A stretch of 64,000 nt of DNA from Crocodylus rhombifer (taxonomy: Eukaryota; Chordata; Crocodylia; Crocodylidae). Both the position numbers and the translations under genes were made by a program. Positions 25,901 to 37,075 of this stretch are shown here, piece by piece. The stretch is taken from positions 722,993-786,992 of the forward strand of contig JAVSML010024311.1 of NCBI GenBank assembly GCA_038503035.1, read 5' to 3'. Within the stretch, counting starts at the first letter, position 1. Each line of letters opens with the position of its first letter. The notes beneath the pieces were generated by a model. The model was not told the DNA's origin. It ran no database searches and saw nothing but the letters and a program-made list of their open reading frames with translations.

Positions 25901-26943
25901 TAACCTAAATCTTCTGTTGCTGTCTTATTAAGATACCTGTTCTAAGAACAAAACACATGGCAGATACCTCAGGATGGCTTGTTTCTTTAGTTTACTACCA
26001 CCAGACATGTAAAATGCTCTCAATTTGTTCAGTAACATTTAGGGTGCTTCATTTAAGAGCAAACATTGTGATTTGTGAGGCACAACTAATTTGTCCCTGG
26101 AAAGCTCCGGCATGAAATGAAACTAGGTGCGAAAGCCTGTCAGATTCCAAAGAGGTATGATTTAAAGGGAAGTACTGTCTGAAAATTCAAGGATGAGTGT
26201 TACTAACTTAATCCATATGATATCTTCCCCCAAAATGTATGGTTGGATAGAAATGCATGAAACAGACATTAGTCATTGTCTACAGGTGATATTTCTCCTG
26301 AGGAAATTTACCAGCAAGTGTTGCCATGCTGTGTTCAAACATTTGTACAATAGATTAGTGCACAAAGATGAAAGCTAAAGGAGCCATCCTAAGTTTATTT
26401 ATGGAAGTACCCAAACTTGGACGATCCATAGACATGGTGGATGCATTTAAAATAGTTATTATAGCTATGTAAACTAAGACAATGGCAAATCTAATAGTCA
26501 GAGATTATGTACTAGGGCTAATGCTAATTCTAAACTTGGGACAGCAAGGTGATGTCCTGGCACAGACAGTGCTGCATTACTGAGAAGGTGCACTGTAGAA
26601 ACAGCGCTCATTGTTTCTGTTATGCTGAAGTCCCATGGGTTTAGATACAAATACATTTGAATCAAATATATTTAGGAATCTGCTAGGCTCATAGAGCTAT
26701 ATATGCTTGCTGTCTCCACAGAGACACATCCTCTAATGTAACAGTGTCATCCTTGTCTATTGATATTCATTTGTTTTATGTCAGTAGAATAATTTCATCT
26801 GACATGATTCAGAAGAACTGCAGTGATAATTTAAGCTGTGATAATTCCACATTTTAAGAGATCTGCCATCCACAGCTGTCATTGAACATATGGATTCCAA
26901 GTATGAAATGAACAAAAAGGTATGTTTCTTTTATCATATGTAA
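22905..26943. other. unannotated sequence
   Basis: About 4 kb without a supported gene. Positions 23350-23600 contain 'gcacctaact ... gtgcctaact' motifs of an old repeat that resembles 8527-8740. A tRNA-like SINE head may lie near 24900-24970 ('gagtcctgggttctggttcctgctc'), but it is too short to assign. Confidence 0.4.
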
Positions 26944-26948
26944 CAATA

Positions 26949-27832
26949 TGTAATGGGCAGGCCCCTCTTGGTGCTGATTTGATTTTGGTCCGCCCACCTG
27001 TTTCTGGGCCAACCGCCTGCCATGCCTTGTTGTTATCTAAGTAATGATCTTAATTAGTTGGGAGCGTGCCTATTTTCCTGCCCTGATGCCAGGGGGTGCT
27101 ATCTGTGACTCAGTACCTCCCCTACACTGCAGCCCATGACTCACCAGTTGTTAATGTAACTGGCTCCACACTCGGCCCCAGAATCCTCCAATCAGGACCT
27201 CTCTAAGATCCCTCCATTCAGGTGGCCTACTCCGCCTTCATTCAGGCTGCCTAGCTTCCTGAAAACTATTTCCCCTCTTGGGCATGGTCCCCCCCAGGAC
27301 CTTTGGCCACACAGGCCCTGGCCTCACCTCCAAGGCTAGTTGGAACCCTAGGCCCTCAGCTCTGGGCATCCCTTGCTGTGGGCCCCTGCCCCTTTTGACT
27401 GTTCTGGCCCAGCATTGACCAGTTGAGGGTACTCTAGATATAGCCCCACTCTCTCTCTGAGATCTGTAACCCACCCGGTTGTGGGAGATGGGCTTATTAA
27501 GGCATCCTGACCCACTTTTCACCAGGGTGGTAACTGGCCTGGCATTTTCTGAGGGCCCCTGTGCCACTGAGAGCCACCCATTCCTGGCAGGGTGCAGTTT
27601 TAGGTCATGCCCAGGACCAGAAGCCTCCTAGCCATCCCCTACAGCTCCTCCCTTACCTCCAGGGTGTTCCATGAAGCCTTGTAGCCAGGCAGTGTTGCTG
27701 CCTGGCCTGCCAGTAGGCAACTGATCTGTTTATATAGGCAGCCAGAGATCTAAAATGGCTGCTGCAATCAAGTACCTGCTGGCTGCTTGGCTCAGGTCTT
27801 AAAGTGGCAGGCACAAACAGCGTTCTGCCACA
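26949..27832 (-). mobile_element. solo long terminal repeat (884 bp)
   Basis: On the minus strand the element begins tgtggcagaacg and ends gcccattaca, the TG...CA termini of LTR retroelements. It is flanked by a perfect 5-bp duplication, caata, at 26944-26948 and 27833-27837. A TATA box (tatataaa, minus strand) lies about 100 bases from its 5' end, which fixes the orientation. There is no internal gag/pol sequence and no second LTR, so I read it as a solo LTR left by recombination. Long open frames inside it (for example 27238-27567) have no motifs. It lies only 130 bases from the 3' end of the CR1 at 27963-31025. Confidence 0.8.
27729..27736 (-). promoter_or_regulatory. TATA box of the solo LTR
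   Basis: The minus-strand sequence tgcctatataaacag contains a canonical TATA box about 96 bases inside the LTR's 5' end. This implies a very short U3 region upstream of the core promoter. The plus-strand LTR at 47639 has the same arrangement (its TATA box is 135 bases in). Confidence 0.65.
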
Positions 27833-28050
27833 CAATACTTCAGGGCCCTCAAGACTAAGGGATATTTTTTGCACGTAAAATGAAGAGGGCTGTGTCAAGG
27901 ACAAGAAATATCCTTGTTACCTGAGCTCACAGGCAAAATAGGACATTTAAAGCATATAATTATTCATAGTTTCATAGTTTCTAGGGTCAGAAGGGACCTG
28001 AGCAGATCATCTAGTCCGACCCCCTGCCATGGCAGGAAAGAGTACTGGGG

Positions 28051-30189
28051 TCAAATGACCCCAGCAAGATGTTCATCTAACCTCCTCTTAAACACCCCCA
28101 GGGTAGGAGCCAGCACCACTTCTCTTGGAAGCTGGTTCCAGACCCTAGCCGCCCTGACTGTGAAGTAGCGCCTCCTGATATCTAACCTAAACCTACCCTC
28201 TGCCAGCTTGTGACCGTTATTCCTGGTCACTCCTGACAGTGCTTGGGGGAACAGTGATTCCCCCAATGCCTGCTGATCCCCCCTGACTAGTTTATAACAG
28301 GCCACAAGATCCCCCCTCAGCCTTCTCTTTTGGAGGCTGAACAGGTTCAGGTCCCGTAGCCTCTCCTCATAGGGCCTGCCCTGTTGTCCCCTGATCATAC
28401 GAGTGGCCCTCCTCTGGACCCTCTCCATGCTGTCGACATCCCTCTTGAAGTGCAGCGCCCAGAACTGGATGCAATACTCCAGCTGCAGCTTGACCAGTGC
28501 TGCATAGAGGGGGAGGATCACTTCTTTGGACCTGCTCGAGATACATATGTGGATGCATGCCAAGGTGCGGTTGGCCTTCTTAACTGCCTCCCCACACTGC
28601 CAGCCCATGTTCATCTTGGAGTCAGTGATGACCCCCAGATCCCTTTCCGCCTCCGTGCTGACAAGAGGGGAGTTCCCTAACCTGTAGGTATGGTGCCGGT
28701 TGTTCCTGCCAAGGTGCATCACCTTGCACTTGTCTGTGTTGAAACCCATCCTATTCTCATCCGCCCACCCTTGTAACCTGTCTAGGTCTGATTGAAGACT
28801 ATTCCTCCCTTCTAGCATGCCCACGTCCCCCCACATCTTAGTGTCATCAGCAAATTTGAAGAGGGTGCTTTTTACCCCCTCATCCAAATCACTGATGAAG
28901 ATGTTGAACAGTGCAGGCCCGAGGACCGAGCCCTGCAGAACCCCACTGCCCACGTCCTTCCAGGTTGAGAAGGACCCATCCACTACCACCCTCTGGGTGT
29001 GGCCCACCAGCCAGTTGGTGACCCATTTGACTGTGTGGGTGTCTACACCACAGCCCCCCAGTTTCTTAATGAGACCGGGGTGAGAGACAGTGTCGAAGGC
29101 CTTCCGGAAGTCCAGGAAGACTATATCCACTGCTACCCCTGCATCTAATGATCTGGTGATCTGATCGTAAAAGGCCACCAGGTTGGTCTGACAGGACCTG
29201 CCACTGATGAACCCATGTTGGTTGCCCCTAAGCATGCAGTCCCCTGCTGGCCCCTCCTGGATGTGTGCCAGCATAATTTTCTCAAACAGCTTGCCTAGGA
29301 TCGAGGTAAGACTAACTGGCCTATAGTTTCCTGGGTCCTCCTTCCTCCCCTTTTTGAAGATGGGGACCACGTTGGCCCTCTTCCAGTCCTCTGGTACCTC
29401 ACCAGAGCACCATGAGTGCTCGTAAAGTTGTGCCAGGGGACTTGCAATGACCTCGGCCAGTTCCTTTAGAACTCTAGGGTGGAGATCATCCGGGCTGGCT
29501 GACTTGAATACGTCCAACCCCTCCAGAAGCTCCCTAACTAAATCCTCACTAACCCATGGCCCAGGTGTGCCTCCCCCGGGGCCTGAGGGGGGCCCAACAG
29601 GGAGGTGGCTGTTCTGGTCCCTACTTAGGAAGACAGAGGCAACGAAATCGTTAAACATGTTAGCTTTGCCATCTGGTGTGATGACCAAGTTTCCCATCAT
29701 GTCCTGCAAGGGCCCCACATTACCCGGGACCTTCTTTTTACCCCCTATGTATTTAAAAAAGGACTTCTTATTGTCCTTAATCTGGGAAGCTAGTCCCAGT
29801 TCCATCTCTGCCTTGGCCTTCCTAACTAGCCCCCTACATCCCCGAGCAACTACAGAATAGTCCTCACTGGTGATGACTCCATCTTTCCATTGGGAGTAAG
29901 CCTCCTTTTTAGCAAGGAGACATTCCCGGATGCTTTTGGTGAGCCATGGAGGCTTGTGTGCTCTCCTGCTCCCTTTGATCGTCATTGGGATTACCTTCCT
30001 TTGGGCTTGGAGGATCGTCTCCTTAAGGAGCGACCACTCTCCTTGAACACCTGGCTCCCCTCCCCTCCGGGACCTCAGCGCTTCTCCAACTATCCTCCTT
30101 AGCTTGTTGAAGTTTGCCCTCCTAAAATCTAGGGCCGCTGCCTTACTGCATGCCTTTGCCACCTTGTGCTGGATGGTGAATTCCAGCAA
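28051..30189 (-). CDS. CR1 ORF2 reverse transcriptase (712 codons, open)
   Basis: Uninterrupted 712-codon frame for the polymerase of a CR1 retrotransposon, which copies the element RNA into DNA at a nicked chromosomal target. Residues 1-150 are the linker after the endonuclease (PPWLTKSI at about 80-87, KKSFFKYIGGKK at 141-152). RT motifs follow in order: NVVPIFKKG (273-281), NYRPVSLTS (288-296), HGFISGRSC (325-333), VFLDFRKAFD with a catalytic Asp at 360, GVLQGSVLGP (416-425) and FADD with the catalytic Asp pair at 446-449. C-terminal CR1 motifs are LEYCIQFWA, RLRDLNLFSLQKRRLRGDL and VWNQLPREVV. The Met at the frame's start is only where the open frame begins. In the intact element this is the middle of one protein whose endonuclease lies in another frame upstream, so the protein as it stands is probably not made or not active. 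All three catalytic Asp residues are retained. Confidence 0.9.
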   Translation of the reverse strand: MLEFTIQHKVAKACSKAAALDFRRANFNKLRRIVGEALRSRRGGEPGVQGEWSLLKETILQAQRKVIPMTIKGSRRAHKPPWLTKSIRECLLAKKEAYSQWKDGVITSEDYSVVARGCRGLVRKAKAEMELGLASQIKDNKKSFFKYIGGKKKVPGNVGPLQDMMGNLVITPDGKANMFNDFVASVFLSRDQNSHLPVGPPSGPGGGTPGPWVSEDLVRELLEGLDVFKSASPDDLHPRVLKELAEVIASPLAQLYEHSWCSGEVPEDWKRANVVPIFKKGRKEDPGNYRPVSLTSILGKLFEKIMLAHIQEGPAGDCMLRGNQHGFISGRSCQTNLVAFYDQITRSLDAGVAVDIVFLDFRKAFDTVSHPGLIKKLGGCGVDTHTVKWVTNWLVGHTQRVVVDGSFSTWKDVGSGVLQGSVLGPALFNIFISDLDEGVKSTLFKFADDTKMWGDVGMLEGRNSLQSDLDRLQGWADENRMGFNTDKCKVMHLGRNNRHHTYRLGNSPLVSTEAERDLGVITDSKMNMGWQCGEAVKKANRTLACIHICISSRSKEVILPLYAALVKLQLEYCIQFWALHFKRDVDSMERVQRRATRMIRGQQGRPYEERLRDLNLFSLQKRRLRGDLVACYKLVRGDQQALGESLFPQALSGVTRNNGHKLAEGRFRLDIRRRYFTVRAARVWNQLPREVVLAPTLGVFKRRLDEHLAGVI

Positions 30190-30506
30190 TGATCGCTGTC
30201 GCCCAGGTGGTCGAGCACCCGCAGCCCCTTCACCAGGTCATCACCCGTGGCCAGGACTAGGTCCAACAAGGCATCTCCCCTGGTGGGGCTGTGCACCTCC
30301 TGGGTTAGATGGAGGTCCTGCACTCTGGCCAAGAACCTACGTGAGCATTCAGACCTGGCTGACTGCTCTTCCCAGCAGATGTCCGGGAAATTCAGGTCCC
30401 CCATGACTACCACATCCTTAGCCTTCACTACTTCTGTGAGCTGACCCAAGAATTCCTGGTCAAGCTCTTCTCCCTGGTTGGGAGGTCTGTTGTAGACTCC
30501 CACCAT
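30129..30506 (-). pseudogene. CR1 endonuclease domain, C-terminal half
   Basis: This frame carries the second half of the AP-type endonuclease that nicks target DNA for CR1: VGVYNRPPNQ near the start, VVVMGDLNFPDICWEE (the D-x-N catalytic signature), GDALLDLVLA and LDHLGDSDH (the terminal SDH signature). It overlaps the RT frame by about 60 bases in a different phase, so at least one frameshift separates them. It is also out of phase with the N-terminal half upstream. I see no inactivating substitution in the visible signatures; the damage is in the frame. Confidence 0.88.
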
Positions 30507-30582
30507 TAAGTCCCTTTCCCCTCGATTGCCTTGTACTCTAACCAGAGCACTTCAGAGTGCCCCTCCCCTGACTCCTTGCTAA

Positions 30583-31020
30583 TTAACGAGGATGTGTATT
30601 CCTCCTTAATATAGAGCGCCACGCCCCACCTCTCTTTCCTATCCTGTCCCTCCTATACAGGCTATAGCCCTTGACATTCACCACCCAATCATGCGTTGCG
30701 TCCCACCACATTTCCGTAATCCCCACTATGTCCGGGCTGGTGTCAGCCAGCAGGAGGGTGAGTTCCTCCTGCTTGTTGCCCATACTACGGGTGTTTGTGT
30801 AGAGGCATTTGAGGCCTCCTGTGGGTGTGTATACTGACCCCCTAGTCCCAGCGTTACCCTGGCCCCTACCTCTTACCTGTTTATTCACTTTCCTCGTTGG
30901 TCTGGGCTGGGCTGTAGTTGTGGGTGCTGTTTGGTCTGGCAGTCTGATGTTTCCTCCGCCCTCATTATTAGTTAGCTCCAATGTTTTTCTTCCTGTTATT
31001 CTCAGGCACTTAGAGATCAC
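30583..31020 (-). pseudogene. CR1 endonuclease domain, N-terminal half
   Basis: An N-terminal low-complexity linker (basic and Thr/Pro-rich, about 60 residues) leads into LKCLYTNTRSMGNKQEEL, whose Asn is a conserved metal-site residue. VGITEMWWD follows, with the conserved Glu, then YSLYRRDRIGKRGG. The frame then shifts. The Met at the right edge may correspond to a region near the natural ORF2 start, but no ORF1 precedes it. About 75 bases separate this piece from the C-terminal half. Confidence 0.85.
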
Positions 31021-31089
31021 ATGTGTATAATATAGAGGTCACAATGAGACTAATAGAAAGTGCTCGATGAGAAACTTGTCAGCTACTGC

Positions 31090-31345
31090 TAAAATATTAA
31101 TAGGCTGCATCTACATAAGATGCTACTTTGCAGTGGTTCCTGCACATCTATTTAGTAGTTGTTTACACAAGTACTAAATAAATGCACAGTAACCTGAGGC
31201 ACTGTGCAGTAGCACTGGCAAATACCGTTTTTGTGATGCTGCTACCGTACACTAGCTTAATACTACTGCGCAGTATTGTTGCATCGCGATTTTTGCCACA
31301 TGATGTTACTGTGCAGTAGTATTGGGCTCATAAAGAAGTAATAGA
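31090..31345. repeat. palindromic MITE-like repeat ('actgtgcagta' family)
   Basis: It contains 'gcatctacataag', 'gcactgtgcagtagc', 'actgcgcagta' and 'ttactgtgcagtagt', ending at 'aatagatgcaccca'. The same vocabulary (tactg(t/c)(g/a)cagta palindromes and (g)catctacacatg ends) recurs at 52550-52735, 55655-56215 and 63160-63620. The boundaries are approximate. Confidence 0.55.
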
Positions 31346-32118
31346 TGCACCCATAAAGGAGTAAGAATACTCCTTCAGTATGAGATACTGTGTCAGTGAA
31401 TCAGTAGCTGAGATTCTTCCTTAGGGGTCATAAATGATTCCCTCAGCAAACTGTTAAGCAGGAGTATAGCAGTGGAGAAGAAAAACTCAATATTTTAATA
31501 ATTAAATATCCAGGAATATTGTCCACAAGAGAGTAGGTATAAACCCAGATGCTTAATGATATCCTGCTTCTAGGACCTAGAAATCTAATATAATTTTGGA
31601 TGGATAAAATTCCTCTTTCTGTATGTCCAGTTGATGTGTACCATGCAAGATTACCAACCCCCACTCTAGAGGTGTATTATGCATGAATTATACTAGCAAC
31701 TAACACTCCCCTCTTCTAATATGGATACTGCCTTAAAAATAGACCCTCTAACATAATGGGTCATTCATCTTTCTATTAAGGCTTTGTTCCTTTACCTTGC
31801 CTTATCTTCCTTATAATATTAACAGTAGTAAGTCTAGAGACCCCAGGGAAGAGACCCCAGTTCACATTAGCTGAGCCACTGCCCCTTACATTTACTAGCC
31901 ATTGGATAAAATGGACAGAGAGCAGTGCTGCAGGGAAGAAAAAAACTCAGTTAGAACTGAGGACCTGTTCATTTCTAGGTTATCAGCCATCTCACTGAGC
32001 CACACATCCTCTGACTTAGTGCTAACCTCCTGGCCCTACATATCTTGCTCTCTTGGCTGCCTAGAGGGGCCAGGTGCAAAAGAAGTACTGGTGGGGAGAG
32101 AGGTAGTAGGGGGTCTAG
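31346..32118. other. unannotated sequence
   Basis: No supported gene or repeat in about 770 bases of AT-rich sequence. Confidence 0.4.
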
Positions 32119-32850
32119 ATTAGGGTTGGCAAGCTGGTCAAATGACTAGTCAATTGACTGCATTTTTTTTTTGGGTGGAGAATCAGTGACTTGGCCATAG
32201 AGACAGCTTTAATTCTTTTTTCTACATACCTCAAGGTACCAGCACAGCTTGTGACTGCTGCAGTGATGGGGCAAATGGAGTGTCCCACAGGAGCATAGGG
32301 GGGCCTTTCACATGTTCGGTGGTGAACCCAGAAGTGGACCAGAATTACTTCCGATCCACTTCTGGGTCCACCAGGGGGCACACTGGAGGCCTCCCCCATG
32401 CTCCTCTGGCTCAGCAATTGGCCACAGGGGGACCCTGGGTGCCTCCCCGAGACCCAGGAGGTACTAGTCATTGAGCCAGGGATGCAGGCATGGGGGCCCC
32501 CAGTGTGCTCCCTGGTGGACCCAGAAGTGGACCAGAAATGCTTCTGGTCCAATTCTAGGTCTGCCAAGCATGCTAGGGTTCCCCCTGCACTTCTGTGGGG
32601 CACTCCATGCACCCCAGCATCGCAGCATTCACCAGCTGCACTGGTACCTTGAGGTATGTAGAAAAAACAATTAAAGCTGTGTCTATGTCTGAATCTCTGA
32701 ATCTTTCCGAATTGATGCAGAGGGTTCCGATTTTGATTCGGAGAGATTAAAGGGTCCTCTCATTCGATTTGGATTTGGAGCTTCGGCCACTGAATTGGGC
32801 CGAATCTCTGCTGAATCGAATCAGGGACTGAAGCTTCGCACAGCCCTAAT
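32119..32850. mobile_element. large foldback / inverted-repeat element
   Basis: Arms of 58 bases (32196-32253 and 32630-32687) are inverted copies of each other with only about five mismatches; the shared core is 'acatacctcaaggtacc'. Inside, 'acccagaagtgga' and 'tccacttctgggt' (about 32328-32371) form a perfect 13-bp hairpin, and a diverged copy of that hairpin recurs at about 32518-32562. The right flank (32690-32850) is rich in 'gaatc' and 'gattc' motifs. The outer limits 'ttagggttggc' and 'gcacagccctaa' are roughly inverted and may be the true termini. No coding capacity. The superfamily is uncertain; hAT-like is possible. Confidence 0.65.
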
Positions 32851-32989
32851 GGCCAGTGCTCAGGCTTGGTCTACATGTACTGCTCAGGTTCAGTCTACAC
32901 ATATGAGCTTACACAGCCACAGCATAAAGCTGGGGTAAAAAGGCCAGACGAACAGCTAGACACACAACAGTTTAGACACACAACAGGAA

Positions 32990-33065
32990 ATAGAATTCTG
33001 CCTGAAATGACTTGCTCAGGGTCACACAGGAAGTTGTGGCAGAGCAGGGAACAGAATTGAGAGGA
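32990..33065 (+). repeat. MIR-like core fragment
   Basis: 'atgacttgctcagggtcacacagg' followed by 'tggcagagcagggaacagaattgag' matches the order of the conserved MIR core (tgacttgcccaaggtcacac ... agagctgggattcgaac). It is a short fragment. Confidence 0.6.
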
Positions 33066-34499
33066 ACATGAGCTTGCACCGCATGTTCACTCTGCATCCA
33101 CTGACATCCTCAAGTTGTTCATGCTCTGAGGCTCAAAATTTTAAGGCGAAATGAGCCATTGAAACTCTAGGGCATCCTTCATTAGGGGCTCCTGTCCTCT
33201 CCAGCAGCAGGTGAATAACATCACATCACATCACAACAAACTGGTAATAGATTCCATGTTGGCTTTCACTGAGCATTGATTGTTTTAGACTTCCTTCGAT
33301 CTACTTTCTGGACTACATGAACAGTGTTTCTTGTGTGTGGTTAGTGTTTAAGGCCACATTGTGTACATGGCCTTGAAAGATATATTTTTATAGGTAGGCA
33401 CCTCATAAAATATTTTTCTGAAGACATTTATCAAGAGAAACTTTGAAAAACTGTAAGGAGAGGGGAAAGAGAAGGAGGGGGAAGCACAACATGTGCGTTT
33501 CAGCTGCCACAAAACCCTGCAGCAGCAGTCTTCATGTGAGAGGCAGTGCTTTGCACATTACAACAGGGAATCAAAAGATTTATACTCAGCACTCCATATA
33601 TATATATGACTCTCTACGGCACCATTTTGAAAGGGTGATTATTGGTTTGACATGGGGGAATATTTTATATTAAATGCTGAAAGTTCTCTATGTACATAGC
33701 AATAATCACCCTTGATGCTGCTTGTTCCTCACTGCATTGCTTTTAATAATAAATAATAATAATAATGATATTTTTGAGGACTTAACTATCCCATAAGTTT
33801 TGTAAACCTCCCTTGTGGCTGCTATTTATCATCTGATATTAGTGTTCTCCTTTCATTCTTCTGCATGTGAAAGAAGAACACAGTTACTGAATATTGCCTC
33901 CATCTATTTGATTGTGGCTCTGTTTGCTATCATTTTCCCAATGCTGTGCTACTCTTAGTTCAGTAGCAATACTTATTTAAGCAGATACCGTAGTTTCCTG
34001 GTTACAGAGTTCTTGCTGGTCTCCCACCACCTTCTGTCTAACAACCTCCTTCCAGTGGCATAGTGTTTAAACTTGAGATACTTATTCTGGAAAAGATGAC
34101 AGACAACACCTCCAAATTCTTGTAGAAGTCAGGAGCACCCAGTGAGTTTAGACTGGAGGAGTCAATAAATGTGTTTTTATACCACTGTTTACAGGGCCAT
34201 TTGGGTTAATTAGGATCTTTCAGCACTTGAAACAGGCAGAATATGGGAGTAGCAGTAAACAAGGCTAGGGTTTAGATGATGGTGTGAGGAGGAAATGATG
34301 TCTGTTATTTTACTGCATCCTGTGTCCTACAGAAGGTGAAGTCTGAAATTAATTTTTTTTGTCCTGTCCAAAAAAAATGCCTTTCTTTTTTCCTTTGTTT
34401 AAGGTACAAGCCATAGAAAAAGATTGTGTCTTTACTACATCATCAATACAATTAATCAATATAATGAATTCATACAAATAATATAAAATAATTAATTCT
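33066..34499. other. unannotated sequence with microsatellites
   Basis: No gene. It includes an (AT)n run at 33596-33608 and an (AAT)n run at 33744-33770. Confidence 0.45.
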
Positions 34500-35240
34500 G
34501 CTACTTGAGTTCTACAATCACTAGGAATCTTGACCTTCAGACTGAATTGACTAACAGAGTTGGAAAAGCAGCTAAGAATTTTGGGCTATTACAGACAGAA
34601 ACGTGCATGGAATAACATCAAACTACCAACTAAAATGAAAATGTAAATCTACAAGACTTGTGTGCTGTCATCCCTGATTTGTGGTCCAGAAATGTAGATG
34701 ACATATGCTAGGAACATCAGGAGACTGCACACTTTCCCCATGAGATGCCTGCACAAGATCTTGAAAATAAAGTGTGAAGACAAAATGCCAAACACAGAGG
34801 TGCTGGATTGCGCAGGTCTGACACACTAAGAAACTATTATCAAGAAGAGGAGGTTGCGATGGCTCAGCCACATCAGGAGAATGGGAGGAGACTGTATCTC
34901 CAAGAATATTTTGTACACTGAGATTTGAGATAGTTCTAAAAAGTGGATTCATATCATACCATGCCACGTGCAAAAATGATATGAAGATGTTCAATGCCCA
35001 TGTAGAAAGCTGGGAGGAGTTTGCAGAATCCCATCCGATCTGGAGGGAGTATCAGGCACTGGCTGCATCTGCGCATGAAGCGGCTCTGATCCAAAGGATG
35101 GAAGCAAAGCGAGAATGAAGAAAGCAGTGTGCTGTAAACTCAGACAATACATGGATCTGTGAAACTTGCAACAAGCTCTGGCACTCTTGAATTGGGCTTG
35201 TGAGCCAAAAGTGGATTCATCAGGCACCTGACTAGACCTC
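34500..35240 (+). pseudogene. 3' end of a second, non-CR1 LINE
   Basis: Plus-strand translation gives the end of a reverse transcriptase of a type distinct from CR1. The order is 'RVGKAAKNFG', 'KTCVLSSLICGPEM', 'RRLHTFPMRCLHKILKIKCEDKMP', 'RRLRWLSHIRRM', and then a terminal finger-like CETCNKLWHS at about 35160. Stops and frameshifts interrupt it throughout. Elements with the '..LRWLGHV.RM' block and a C-terminal Cys-His finger exist in several non-L1, non-CR1 LINE lineages; I cannot name the clade from sequence alone. It is related to, but not the same as, the LINE at 41.5-43 kb. Confidence 0.75.
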
Positions 35241-37075
35241 TTATGTGTACTGCATGATCCAGAGATTCAACAGTTACCTATGTATAAGATAAGGGATACA
35301 TGTTCTGGATAAAACAGGAGCTGGATTGGACCAGAACTTTTGCTAAGGATCAAAACTACTGCAGTAATTTTCTTCCAATATTTTACACTTTTTGTTTTTT
35401 AAAGTAACTAAATGAATAAAGTTATTTTATTCCTATAGGAGTCTTTGTTTCAATAAATAGTGTAGTGACTTCTTTGCTGTAATCATGTCCCACAGAAAGA
35501 AAAAAACCATGACTGTCCTACTACCCATCTTCCCCCAACACCACAGGATCAGTGGCTTTTCTATTGACTAACAATTCACACATGCGCCCCCCAACCTGCC
35601 CCATGCCTGCCACTGTTTGCCTCAATCAGCGTGTTGGCAGTCTTGCATCCTTAAGAAAACTTCTGCCAGATGCTAAGCTCGCACTTAGAATCATAGAAAG
35701 TTAGGGTTGGAAGGGGCACCAGGAGGTCATGTAGTTCAACCCCTTGCTCAAAGAAGGAACATCCCCAACTAGATCATCTCAGCCAAGTCTTTGTCTACCT
35801 GGGTCTTAAAAACATTCAAGGATGGAGACTCCACAACCTCTCTGGGTAACCTGTTTCAGTGTTTTACAACTCTTTTGGTGAGAGAATTTTTTCCTGATAT
35901 CTAACCTAAACTTATCTTGCTGCAACTTGAGACCACTGCTCCTTGTTCTGTAACCTGCCACCACTGAGAACAGTCCAGCTCCATCCTTTTTGCAATCCCT
36001 TTCTGGTAGCTGAAGACTGCTACTATTCCTCCCCCCGCCAGTCTTCTCTTCTCCACACTAAATAAGCTCAGGGCCCTCAGGCTCTTCTCAGAAGTCATGT
36101 GCCCCAGTCCCCTAACCATTTTCATTGCCCTCTTCTGGACTCTGTCTAATTTGTCTACATGCTTACTGTAGTGGCAGGCCCAAAATTGGACATAGTACTC
36201 CAGATGTGACCTCACCAGTGCCGAATAGAGGGGAAGAATCGTTTCCCTCAATCTGATGACAATACTCCGACTAATGCAGCCCAGTATGATGTTAGCCTTG
36301 TTTGCAACAAGGGCACACTGCTGGCTCATATTCAGCTTATTGTCCACTATAACCCCTAGGTCATTTTCTGCAGAGCTGCTGCTTAGTGCCAGTTGGTCCC
36401 TAGCCTGTAGTGGTACATGGGATTGTTCTGTACTAAGTGCAGGACTTTGCAAATGTCCTTATTGAACCTCACAAGATTTTTTGGGTACAATTCTCCAACT
36501 TGTTGAGGTCTCTCTGAATCCTATCCCTACCCTCCAGAGAACCTACTAATCCCCCAAGTTTGGTGTCATCTGCAGACCTTCTGAGGGTGCACTTCATTCC
36601 ATCTTCCAGGTCACTGATGAACGTATTGAACAAAACTGGCTCCAGGACCAAGCCCTGGGGCACTTCACTTGATATCGGCTGCCAACTAAACTTGCAGCCA
36701 TTGATTGCTGCTCTTTGAGGCTGATGATCAAGCCAGGTTTCTATCCACCTTACAGTTCATTCATCCAACCTGTATTTTTTTAGCTTGCTTGTAGGAATGT
36801 TGTGGGAGACTGTATCAAAAGCCCTGCTAAAGTCAAGCTATATCACATCCACTGTTCTCTCTCCATTCACAGGGCCAGTTATCTCATCATAGAAGGCACT
36901 CAGGCTGGTCAGGCATGACTTGCCCTCGATGAATCCATGCTGACTGTTCCTAATCTCCTCCTTTTCCTCTAATTGCTTAGAAATGGATTCCTTGAGAACC
37001 TGCTCCATGATTTTTCAAGGGACTGAGGTGAGACTGACTGTTCTGTAGTTCCCTGGATCTTCCTTCTTTCCTTTG

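Larger units (their letters stand above)
27963..31025 (-). mobile_element. CR1 non-LTR retrotransposon, nearly complete ORF2
   Basis: A minus-strand CR1 of about 3.06 kb. Its 3' end (left side) has the characteristic 'gggacctgagcagatcat' tail and finishes in a short tandem 'actatgaa' repeat at 27963-27981. No poly(A) and no target duplication are evident, as usual for CR1. It encodes, from 31020 leftward, the start of an AP endonuclease domain, its C-terminal half in a second frame, and a full reverse transcriptase with C-terminal region. ORF1 and the 5' UTR are missing, so the copy is 5'-truncated near the start of ORF2. The long RT frame makes it the least decayed CR1 in the window and probably the most recent. 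It belongs to the same subfamily as CR1-A at 46.8-52.2 kb. Confidence 0.93.

Noticed and set aside
29447..30406. Plus-strand frames of 100-137 codons at 29447-29860 and 30104-30406
   Set aside because: They are antisense shadows of the minus-strand CR1 reverse transcriptase and endonuclease.
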